Below, piece by piece: positions 26,499-33,568 of a stretch of 64,000 nucleotides of DNA (position 1 is the stretch's first letter; the number at the start of each line of letters is the position of its first letter). The stretch lies in contig CAZLLI010000002.1 in the NCBI GenBank assembly GCA_964560355.1, forward strand, positions 5,633 through 69,632, read 5' to 3'. Under the pieces are notes generated by a model, which had not been told where the DNA came from, did no database searches, and saw only the letters and a list, made by a program, of their open reading frames with translations. This DNA is from JAKEHA01 sp964560355. GTDB lineage: Bacteria; Krumholzibacteriota; Krumholzibacteriia; WVZY01; JAKEHA01. The translations under genes and the position numbers were made by a program.

Positions 26499-28109
26499 AT
26501 GATCGGTTACCTGGCGCGGAAGGTCCGACGCCACCGCGCACGGCGAACGTTTCGCGAGTACGGCTTCGACGTAAAGCGCTTCGCGCTCGCGCGCGACGGC
26601 GACGTCGAGTACGCGCAGTGGCAGCACCCCTTCGAGAAACCGAAGACGATCGTGCAGGACGACGTCGACGGGCTGCGGCGCTTCATCCGCGCGGGCGACA
26701 CCGCCATCGACGTGGGCGCGCACACCGGCGACACCACGGTGCCGATGGCGCTCGCGTGCGGCCCCGACGGCGTCGTGGTGGCGTTCGAGCCCAACCCGCA
26801 CGTGTTCAAGGTGCTCGAGGAAAACGCGCGCCTCAACCCCGACAAGACTCACATCGTCGCGCTCAATTTCGCGGCCACCGAAGACGACGGCGACTTCCAG
26901 TTCCACTACTGGGACGCGTCGTTCGGAAACGGCGGCTACCTCTCGCGCCTTCGCAACCAGCGCCACGGCCACCGCTATCCGCTGCGCGTGAAGGGGCGCA
27001 ACCTCGAGCGCTACCTGCGCACGAACTTCGCCGACCGCCTCGCGCGCCTCACGTTCCTCAAGACCGACTGCGAGGGCTACGACAAGGATGTGCTGCGCTC
27101 GTTGCGCGGGGTGTTGCGGGAGTTCCGCCCCGTCGTCGTGTGCGAAGTGCACAAGAAGCTCGACCACGCCGAGCGTCATGAGCTCTTCGACGTGCTGAAG
27201 GACGCCGGCTACGTCCTCCACACGTACCAAGGCGGCGCGCACCCGGTGGGCGACGCCCTCGCGCGCGACGACCTCGCGAAGTTTCCGCGCCTCGACGTGA
27301 TCGCGTTCCCCGAGGAGAGGGGAGCCGGCGAGACCCGCGGGGACGCGGGACGCCAACCGCTCCCGTCGACCGCGTCCACGCCGTTCGTCGAGCGGCGCGC
27401 GACGCCGATCGGCCGCGCGCAGCGCGTGCTCAAGGTCGCGGGGTGGATCTTCGTGGCGTGGATCGTGCTCACGGTCGGGCCCGTGATCGCGCTGCGGTGG
27501 GTCGACCCGCCGACCTCGGCCTTCATGGTGCAGCGCCGCATCGAGGGGCTCGTGCACCCGTCGCACCGCGTCGCCATCCAGTACCACTGGGTCGACATGG
27601 ACCGCGTGTCGAAGAACACGCGCCTCGCCATGATCGCGGCCGAAGACCAGCGCTTCACCGAACACGACGGCTTCGACTTCGACGCGATCGAGAAGGCGCG
27701 CGAGCACAACCGCCGGCGCGGGCGCTTGCGCGGCGCGAGCACCATCTCGCAGCAGGTGGCGAAGAACTTGTTCCTGTGGCCCGGTCGCAGCTGGTTTCGC
27801 AAGGGCGTCGAGGCGGGTTATACCATCCTCATCGAAGCGTTGTGGCCCAAGAAGCGCGTGCTCGAGGTGTACCTCAACATCGCGGAGTTCGGCGACGGCG
27901 TCTACGGCGTCGACGCGGCGTCGCGGCGCTTCTTCCACAAGTCGCCCGCGCGCCTGGGCCGGCATGAGAGCGCGCTGCTCGCGGCCGTGCTGCCCAACCC
28001 GCGCCGCTTCAAGGTCGACAAGCCGTCGAAGTACGTCGAGCGGCGCGCGTGGTGGATCGAGCGCCAGATGATTCGACTGGGCCCGGCCGCGCTGGAGCCG
28101 CTGTCGTGA
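26499..28109 (+). CDS. Fusion: FkbM-type methyltransferase + monofunctional transglycosylase (MtgA)
   Basis: This single open frame of 536 residues has two unrelated enzymes. Residues about 50-275 form an FkbM-family SAM methyltransferase with DVGAHTGDTTVPMAL (Asp71), FEPNPHVFKVLEENA and FLKTDCEGYDKDVL. After a disordered linker (about 278-312) comes a transmembrane helix (about 313-337). A GT51 glycosyltransferase domain follows: AAEDQRFTEHDGFD with catalytic Glu382, GASTISQQVAKNLFLWPGRS, and LEVYLNIAEFGDGVYGV. The second half equals the full length of MtgA, which polymerises lipid II into glycan strands. No stop or obvious ribosome binding site separates the parts. GTG codons in the linker could allow separate translation, so a true fusion is likely but not proven. 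Confidence 0.85.
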   Translation: MIGYLARKVRRHRARRTFREYGFDVKRFALARDGDVEYAQWQHPFEKPKTIVQDDVDGLRRFIRAGDTAIDVGAHTGDTTVPMALACGPDGVVVAFEPNPHVFKVLEENARLNPDKTHIVALNFAATEDDGDFQFHYWDASFGNGGYLSRLRNQRHGHRYPLRVKGRNLERYLRTNFADRLARLTFLKTDCEGYDKDVLRSLRGVLREFRPVVVCEVHKKLDHAERHELFDVLKDAGYVLHTYQGGAHPVGDALARDDLAKFPRLDVIAFPEERGAGETRGDAGRQPLPSTASTPFVERRATPIGRAQRVLKVAGWIFVAWIVLTVGPVIALRWVDPPTSAFMVQRRIEGLVHPSHRVAIQYHWVDMDRVSKNTRLAMIAAEDQRFTEHDGFDFDAIEKAREHNRRRGRLRGASTISQQVAKNLFLWPGRSWFRKGVEAGYTILIEALWPKKRVLEVYLNIAEFGDGVYGVDAASRRFFHKSPARLGRHESALLAAVLPNPRRFKVDKPSKYVERRAWWIERQMIRLGPAALEPLS

Positions 28110-28537
28110 CCACGACGCGCGCACTCGCCTACGGTTGGGCGTCTCCCACCACGGCGGTCGGCTTGGTGCTGGTGGCGGCGGCGCTGGCGACGGGCGCGCG
28201 CGCGTCCGTGGTCGACGGCGTGGTGGAGGCGCACGGCGGATTGCTCGACGCGATGCTGCGTCGCTTCGTGCCGTTGCGCGGCGGGGCCAGCGCGATGACG
28301 CTCGGGCACGTCGTGGTGGGGCGCGATCCGGGATCGCTCGATCGCACGCGCGCGCACGAGCGCGCGCACGTGCGCCAGGCGGAACGGTGGGGTCCGTTCT
28401 TCCTCCCCGCGTACGTGGCGTCGTCGCTCGCGGTCGCGCTGCGCGGCGGGCACTACTATCGCGACAATCGTTTCGAGCGCGAGGCGGTCGCGGTGGCGTC
28501 GCAGGGTGCTCGGGCACCGGAAGGAGTCCGCTCGTGA
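28106..28537 (+). CDS. Small membrane protein with HExxH motif
   Basis: The 143-residue protein overlaps the upstream stop by four bases (GTGA) and is itself overlapped the same way by the next gene. It has a hydrophobic N-terminal helix (about 16-35) and a metal-binding-like HERAHVRQAERWGPFFLPAY at about residues 90-109, followed by a second hydrophobic helix. Such HExxH membrane proteins are found widely, and it is not known whether they are active peptidases. Translational coupling to the MtgA fusion suggests a cell-envelope role. Confidence 0.6.
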   Translation: MTTTRALAYGWASPTTAVGLVLVAAALATGARASVVDGVVEAHGGLLDAMLRRFVPLRGGASAMTLGHVVVGRDPGSLDRTRAHERAHVRQAERWGPFFLPAYVASSLAVALRGGHYYRDNRFEREAVAVASQGARAPEGVRS

Positions 28538-28878
28538 AGGTCACGCTGGTCACCGTTCTCCTGCTCACCGCGTCGAACGTCTTCATGACCTTCGCGTGGT
28601 ACGGACACTTGAAGCACATGCACGCGAAGCCGTGGTTCGTAGCGGCGCTGGTGAGCTGGGGAATCGCGTTCTTCGAGTACATGATCCAGGTTCCGGCCAA
28701 CCGCATCGGGTTCCGGGTGATGGATCTCGCGCAGCTCAAGATTCTGCAGGAAGTGGTGACGCTCTCCGTGTTCATCCCGTTCGCGGTGTTCTACATGCGG
28801 GAGCGCCCGCGCCTCGACTATTTGTGGGCGGCGATGTGCCTCTTGGGAGCCGTCTACTTCATGTTCCGGCGCCCCTAG
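28534..28878 (+). CDS. DUF486 family membrane protein
   Basis: The 114-residue protein has four transmembrane helices and matches the DUF486 (DMT-related) family closely. Diagnostic segments are SNVFMTFAWYGHLK, WGIAFFEYMIQVPANRIG, and LKILQEVVTLSVFIPFAVFYM. Function is unknown, although it is structurally related to small drug/metabolite transporters. It starts at GTG, overlapping the previous stop by four bases. Confidence 0.85.
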   Translation: MKVTLVTVLLLTASNVFMTFAWYGHLKHMHAKPWFVAALVSWGIAFFEYMIQVPANRIGFRVMDLAQLKILQEVVTLSVFIPFAVFYMRERPRLDYLWAAMCLLGAVYFMFRRP

Positions 28879-28895
28879 GGCCTCTCGATTTTGCT

Positions 28896-28924
28896 TTGAC
28901 CGCGGCGTCGAACTGGCCTACGAT
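28896..28924 (+). promoter_or_regulatory. Promoter of the heparinase-fold gene
   Basis: TTGACC (28896-28901), a 17-bp spacer, and TACGAT (28919-28924). It predicts a leader of about 95 nt before ATG 29025. Confidence 0.6.
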
Positions 28925-29024
28925 ACGTGGGTTACAGGACCGATGGGGGACGGTCCGTGGGCCATCACGCACCCTTCTCGCGCGCCCGGCGCCTGGCCGG
29001 TCCGCCTCGCCGCAAGCGGCCACC

Positions 29025-31640
29025 ATGGTTCGGTTTCTCCCCAGCCTTCGTGTTGTGGCGTTGATCGCCTTCGTCGCGGCGACCGCGCCGGTCGCGCGCG
29101 CCGGCGTCGACCCCGACTCGCTGTACCTCGCGCGCCATCCCACCCTCTTCTTCGGCCCCGGCGACGTGCCCGCGCTGCGCGCGCGCGTCGAAGCCCCCGG
29201 CGCCCCCGCCGACGCCTTCGCCTTCATCCGCGACGCCGTCCACGACACCTATCCGGCGGTGCCGATCGATTCGCTGATCGACAACGACTTCGCGCAGGAG
29301 CCGATCATGAATCTCGGGCTGGTCGGTTTCTTGAGCGACCCCGTCGACGACGACGCGCTCGCGCTCGGGCGCGCGCTCACCCTCCACATCGTGCGCACCT
29401 GGGACGTCGACACCGACGCCTTCGGGTCGTCGCTGCGCCTGCGCCAGATGGCGATCGGGTACGACCTCTACTTCGCGGGTGCGACACCGCTCGAGCGCGC
29501 CGAGGTGCGCGCCGAAGTCGCGAGCTACATTTCGTACATCGTTTCCAGCATGGCGTACGACATCTGGCTGCACCGCCCGTACGCGAGCAACAAGAGCGCG
29601 ATGATCGCCGCCGCGCTGGGCCTGGCCGCAATCTCGTTCCGCGACGAGATCGCCCCCACGCTGACCGCGGCCGCGTTCGCGCGCTGCACGGCGCTCTACG
29701 ACGTGTGGCGCTCAACCTACATCGCGGACGACGGGTGCTATCGCGAAGGCGCGCTGTACGGCGCGTGGAGCTTCCGCAACCTGATTTACTACTTCCAGGC
29801 GCGCACGCGCTTCGACGGGACCTCGTTCTCCAACGACTGGGCGGTGCGCGAGTTCGAGCGTTGGTACGCGTACGAGCTCGACCCGCGCGGCGGCGCGCGC
29901 TTGAACAACATCCAGGACCTGACCGACTACTACCTGCCGCTCGCGCGCCACACCACGTACTTGGAGTGGGCGATGTCGGAGTGGGGAAGCGGACTCGCGC
30001 GCTATATCTGGGACCGCGCGTCGGGGCCGCTCGGCGTCGACCTAGGCGACGAGAACGACAAGGCGGCGACGGTGCTGTGGCATGAGGACGTGCCGTCGAT
30101 CAACCCGGGGACAATCCTCCCCGAGAGCGCGCTGTGGAAGGGACGCGGGCTGTATTACTACCGCTCGGGCTGGGCGGACGGAGCCTCGTCGGACGACATC
30201 TCGCTCAGCTTCTACTCGGGCGAATTTCGCGGCGGCCACGCCCAGGAGGACCAGAATCAATTCACGCTGACCGCCTTCGGCGAGAAGCTCGTGATCGACC
30301 ACGGCGCCGGCGGCACGGCGCGCCAGAGCGAAGCGCACAACATCGTGCGCATCGACCTCGCGGGACAGTTCAACGCGGGCGCGTCGATCGGCACCGACGG
30401 CCGCATCGCGCAGTCGATGCTGACCGGCTTCGCGGACTATCTGTGCGGCGACGCCACCGCCGCGTACACCACGCACAGCCCCTACAACAACCCCGGCGTG
30501 CCCTACCCGGCGACGGATTGGTCGTGGGGTTACGGCGGCGCGAATCCGGTCGAGCGCGCGCTGCGGCGCATGGTGGTCGTGCACGGCGCGGGCTTTCCGA
30601 CCTATTTCATCGTGCAGGACGACATTCTCAAGGACGGTGCCGTGCACCGCTACGACTGGTGCGCGCACTTCCCGGATTCGTCGACCATCGATGCGTCGGC
30701 GCCCAAGGGCCCCATCGCGGTCGCCGTGGGCGGGGCGCGCCTCGATTTGCACACGCTGTTTCCGCCCAAGCCAGCGCTTGCGGGCGTGATCCGGACCACG
30801 TTCGATAACCAGGCCGAGGATCCCGACTCGAGGCTTTTGATGCTGACGACCTTCGCGATCAATCCGAAGTTCGCGCTGCTGCTAATCCCGCGGCGCGCGG
30901 GCGACGCCGCTACGGTGGTGCAATCGTCGACCTTCCCGGCCGGCACCATGAGCGTGGTGCGCTCGCCGTCGGGCGCGCTCGACGTGGTGTGGGTGCGCGG
31001 CAATCACGTCGGGCCGGTGGCGCCGCCGCCCGCCGGCGACGACGGCGAGGGGTGCGGCCCGGTCTCGATCGACGCCGAGCTCGCGGTGGTGCGAATGGGG
31101 GCGGCGGGCGTCGAGCGCTATCTCGCGGTCGACGCGCGCTCCATCGCGTGCGCGTCCGGCGACGTCGTCACGATTCTCGACGGCACCGCGACCTTCGCCT
31201 TCGACGGTACGCGCGTCACCATCGACCGGCCCGACGCCGAGTTTCGCATCCTCGCCGACGGTGTGAGCGAAGTCGTGTGCGACGGCGCGGTGGTCCCGAC
31301 CGGCCTCGACGGCCGCTACTTGGTGCGCGTCTCCGCCACCGCGGTGACGACACCCGCGCGCGGCGACGGGCTGGGGCTGCGCGCGTATCCGAATCCGTTC
31401 AACCCGTCGGTGCGCATCCGCTTCGCCACCGCGGCGCGCGCGCACGTCGATGCGCGCGTCTACGACGCCGCCGGTCGCTTCGTGGCGACGCTCGCGTCGG
31501 GCGCGATGGCGGGCGGTGAACACTCGATGGAGTGGAACGGACGCGACCACCGCGGCCGTGAAGCGGCGAGCGGCGTGTATTTCCTGCGCGTGCGCGCGGG
31601 GTCGGCGAGCGAATCGTTGAAACTGGTGCTGGTGCGTTAA
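29025..31640 (+). CDS. Exported heparinase II/III-fold protein with FlgD-like C-terminal domain
   Basis: The 871-residue protein has a signal peptide ending VARAG at residue 27. An alpha-helical toroid follows (about 60-370), with WLHRPYASNKSAM and a CYREGALYGAWSFRNLIYY segment. Next is a beta-sandwich with SFYSGEFRGGHAQEDQNQF and HGAGGTARQSEAHNIV, the core of heparinase II/III polysaccharide lyases. The last ~85 residues (AYPNPFNPSVRIRF through REAASGVYFLRV) are a FlgD-type Ig-like domain common in surface proteins of FCB bacteria. Uronate polysaccharide degradation is likely, but the sugar is unknown. The start ATG is poorly supported by a Shine-Dalgarno. It overlaps the convergent ATP-grasp gene by four bases. 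Confidence 0.82.
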   Translation: MVRFLPSLRVVALIAFVAATAPVARAGVDPDSLYLARHPTLFFGPGDVPALRARVEAPGAPADAFAFIRDAVHDTYPAVPIDSLIDNDFAQEPIMNLGLVGFLSDPVDDDALALGRALTLHIVRTWDVDTDAFGSSLRLRQMAIGYDLYFAGATPLERAEVRAEVASYISYIVSSMAYDIWLHRPYASNKSAMIAAALGLAAISFRDEIAPTLTAAAFARCTALYDVWRSTYIADDGCYREGALYGAWSFRNLIYYFQARTRFDGTSFSNDWAVREFERWYAYELDPRGGARLNNIQDLTDYYLPLARHTTYLEWAMSEWGSGLARYIWDRASGPLGVDLGDENDKAATVLWHEDVPSINPGTILPESALWKGRGLYYYRSGWADGASSDDISLSFYSGEFRGGHAQEDQNQFTLTAFGEKLVIDHGAGGTARQSEAHNIVRIDLAGQFNAGASIGTDGRIAQSMLTGFADYLCGDATAAYTTHSPYNNPGVPYPATDWSWGYGGANPVERALRRMVVVHGAGFPTYFIVQDDILKDGAVHRYDWCAHFPDSSTIDASAPKGPIAVAVGGARLDLHTLFPPKPALAGVIRTTFDNQAEDPDSRLLMLTTFAINPKFALLLIPRRAGDAATVVQSSTFPAGTMSVVRSPSGALDVVWVRGNHVGPVAPPPAGDDGEGCGPVSIDAELAVVRMGAAGVERYLAVDARSIACASGDVVTILDGTATFAFDGTRVTIDRPDAEFRILADGVSEVVCDGAVVPTGLDGRYLVRVSATAVTTPARGDGLGLRAYPNPFNPSVRIRFATAARAHVDARVYDAAGRFVATLASGAMAGGEHSMEWNGRDHRGREAASGVYFLRVRAGSASESLKLVLVR

Positions 31641-32887
31641 GCGGCGGCTGTGTTCGACGCGCCCGTGACGACGGGGGTCAAGCGCGCGAACGCGGTGCGC
31701 AGCGAACGCTCGACCGCGTCCGCCGACTCTCCGCGCGCGAAGATGAATCCGGTGTAGAGAAATCCTTCCGGCAGCGGCTCCATCGACTGGCCCGGCCGCG
31801 CCGCCACGATCACTTCTTCGATCCCGGGCACGTCGCACGCCGCCGGCACGCCGCGCATCTCTTCGAAGCGCCCGCGGCGCGGAGACTGCATCATCCACAC
31901 GCCCGCCGCGCGCGCGTCGAGCGGCGGAACTTCTCCCAACATTCCCAATGCGTCGGCCAGGATGACGTCTTCCAGTGCGCGCCCGTCGGCGAAGCGAACC
32001 ACGCGCGAGCACAAGCCGCCGATGGAGCGCGCGTGGACCTCGATCGGCATCACACGCTCGTCGTCGCCGCGTATCTCGACGTGGAAGGGGCCGTGGGTGA
32101 GTCCCACCGCGCGCACCGCGTCTTCGGTCAGGCGCACGATGCGGTCCACCGCGCGCGCGCCGAGGCGCGACGGCGTCACGTACATGGTCTCGGGGAAGTA
32201 GGGGCCTTCGAGCGGGTCGGGTTTGTCGAACACCGCGAATACGTGCGCACGTCCCTTCGCCATGATGCCTTCCACCGCGACTTCCCACCCCGGCACATAC
32301 GATTCGACCAGGAGGTGGTCGGCGTTTTCATTCTCCGCCGGCGCGCTCGACGCCACCAGCGCCGCCACGCGCGCGAACGCATCGACGAACTGGCGCGCGT
32401 CGTCGACGCGGATGACGCCGCGGCTCGCCGCCATCGCGAGCGGCTTCACCACCGCCGGGTACGCGATCGCGTGCGCCGCGTCGCGAAACTCGTCGACCGC
32501 CACCAGCCGGTAGTCGGGCTGTGCGATGCCGGCCGCGCGCATGCATTCGCGCGCGCGAAACTTGTCGCGCGCCGCGCGCACCGCGCCCGCGGGATTGTGC
32601 GGGAGTCCTAGCGCTTCCGCGATCACCGCCGCCGCCAGCGTCGCCTGGTCGTCGACGGCCACCACGGCGTGGATCGGGTGCGCACGCGCGAGCGCGTACG
32701 CGCGCGCGGCGGCGTCGGCCGGGCGTGAGAAGTCGAAGGTGGGCAAGTCGACCGGGTGCAAGTGCGAGAGCGAGTTGGGAGCTTCCGACGCGATGCTCAA
32801 GTCGACCGGCAAACGCTGCGCGGCGCGGATGAACGCCTCGGCGCGGTAGGTCGACGTGGGGACGAGCAGGAGCAGGCGGGGCTTCAT
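31637..32887 (-). CDS. ATP-grasp ligase with LAL-type C-terminal domain
   Basis: This 416-residue enzyme contains a pre-ATP-grasp fold (1-100), then DKFRARECMRAAGIAQPDY, YPAVVKPLAMAASRGV for ATP binding, LVESYVPGWEVAVEGI, and the Mg-binding GPFHVEIRGDDERVMPIEVHARSIGG. The C-terminal ~90 residues resemble the L-amino-acid ligase C-terminal domain. Such enzymes join a carboxylate to an amine through an acyl phosphate, making dipeptides or extending peptides. It is the last gene of a minus-strand group, 10 bp after the NFU gene, so it probably works with the radical SAM selenoprotein. The substrate is unknown. Confidence 0.88.
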   Translation of the reverse strand: MKPRLLLLVPTSTYRAEAFIRAAQRLPVDLSIASEAPNSLSHLHPVDLPTFDFSRPADAAARAYALARAHPIHAVVAVDDQATLAAAVIAEALGLPHNPAGAVRAARDKFRARECMRAAGIAQPDYRLVAVDEFRDAAHAIAYPAVVKPLAMAASRGVIRVDDARQFVDAFARVAALVASSAPAENENADHLLVESYVPGWEVAVEGIMAKGRAHVFAVFDKPDPLEGPYFPETMYVTPSRLGARAVDRIVRLTEDAVRAVGLTHGPFHVEIRGDDERVMPIEVHARSIGGLCSRVVRFADGRALEDVILADALGMLGEVPPLDARAAGVWMMQSPRRGRFEEMRGVPAACDVPGIEEVIVAARPGQSMEPLPEGFLYTGFIFARGESADAVERSLRTAFARLTPVVTGASNTAAA

Positions 32888-32897
32888 CGCGCGGCGT

Positions 32898-33530
32898 CTA
32901 CTTCGACGACGGCGCGTAGTACGGGTTGCGGCCGGCGGCGTGGTCGGTGGTGTCCATGATCGCGCCGACCTCGGGGACTTCCTCGCGAATGGTGCGCTCG
33001 ACGCCGTACTTCAGCGTCACGCTGACCATCCCGCAACCCTGGCAGCCGCCGCCGAATTCGAGGAACACCGTGTTGTTGGTGACGTCGAGCAGGTGCACGA
33101 CGCCGCCGTGGCTCGCGACCGCGGGATTGATGATGGTGTCGAGCACTTGCTGCACGCGGCGCTTCACTTCGGCCGGCGCGAGCAGGGTCTCGGTGACGGC
33201 GTCGGAGATCGCGGTTCCGGAAGCGATCGCGTCGCGAATCGCCGCCGCGACGCGCGGCACCTTCGCCTCCCAGTCGGCGTCGCCCAGGAGCGTCACGCGC
33301 ACGGCGTCGTGCATCACCAACACGTCCGCCACGCCCTCGATCGCGAAGAGGCGGTCGACCAAGGGCGACCCCTGCGACTGCGACGCGTCGGCGAAATAGG
33401 CCGAGTGGTTCGCGTACACGGGCTCGCTCGCCGTGAAGGTGCACTGCTCGGGGTGCACCATCGACGGCGTCGCGGTGATGCGAACCGTGCGCCCTTGCGG
33501 GAGTTCGAAATTGAGGGTCAGTTCATCCAT
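32898..33530 (-). CDS. NFU-type iron-sulfur cluster carrier
   Basis: The 210-residue protein has two domains. An Nfu N-terminal domain spans about 5-95 (TVRITATPSMVHPEQCTF, RLFAIEGVADVLVMHDAVRVT). A NifU C-terminal domain (about 120-195) holds GGGCQGCG, with cluster-binding Cys163 and Cys166. It carries and delivers 4Fe-4S clusters to client enzymes. Candidates in this cluster are the radical SAM protein encoded upstream and the aconitase family enzyme encoded divergently. It lies 30 bp after the read-through end of the selenoprotein gene. A TATGAT element (33540-33545) 9 bp before its ATG, with TTGCGT 17 bp further up, may give it a second promoter. Confidence 0.92.
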   Translation of the reverse strand: MDELTLNFELPQGRTVRITATPSMVHPEQCTFTASEPVYANHSAYFADASQSQGSPLVDRLFAIEGVADVLVMHDAVRVTLLGDADWEAKVPRVAAAIRDAIASGTAISDAVTETLLAPAEVKRRVQQVLDTIINPAVASHGGVVHLLDVTNNTVFLEFGGGCQGCGMVSVTLKYGVERTIREEVPEVGAIMDTTDHAAGRNPYYAPSSK

Positions 33531-33539
33531 AGTACCGCG

Positions 33540-33568
33540 ATCATAGGCAACGCGCGCGCGTCACGCAA
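33540..33568 (-). promoter_or_regulatory. Possible internal promoter for the NFU gene
   Basis: Minus strand: TTGCGT (33563-33568), a 17-bp spacer, and TATGAT (33540-33545), ending 9 bp before ATG 33530. The -35 overlaps the predicted final codons of the selenoprotein gene. Confidence 0.4.
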
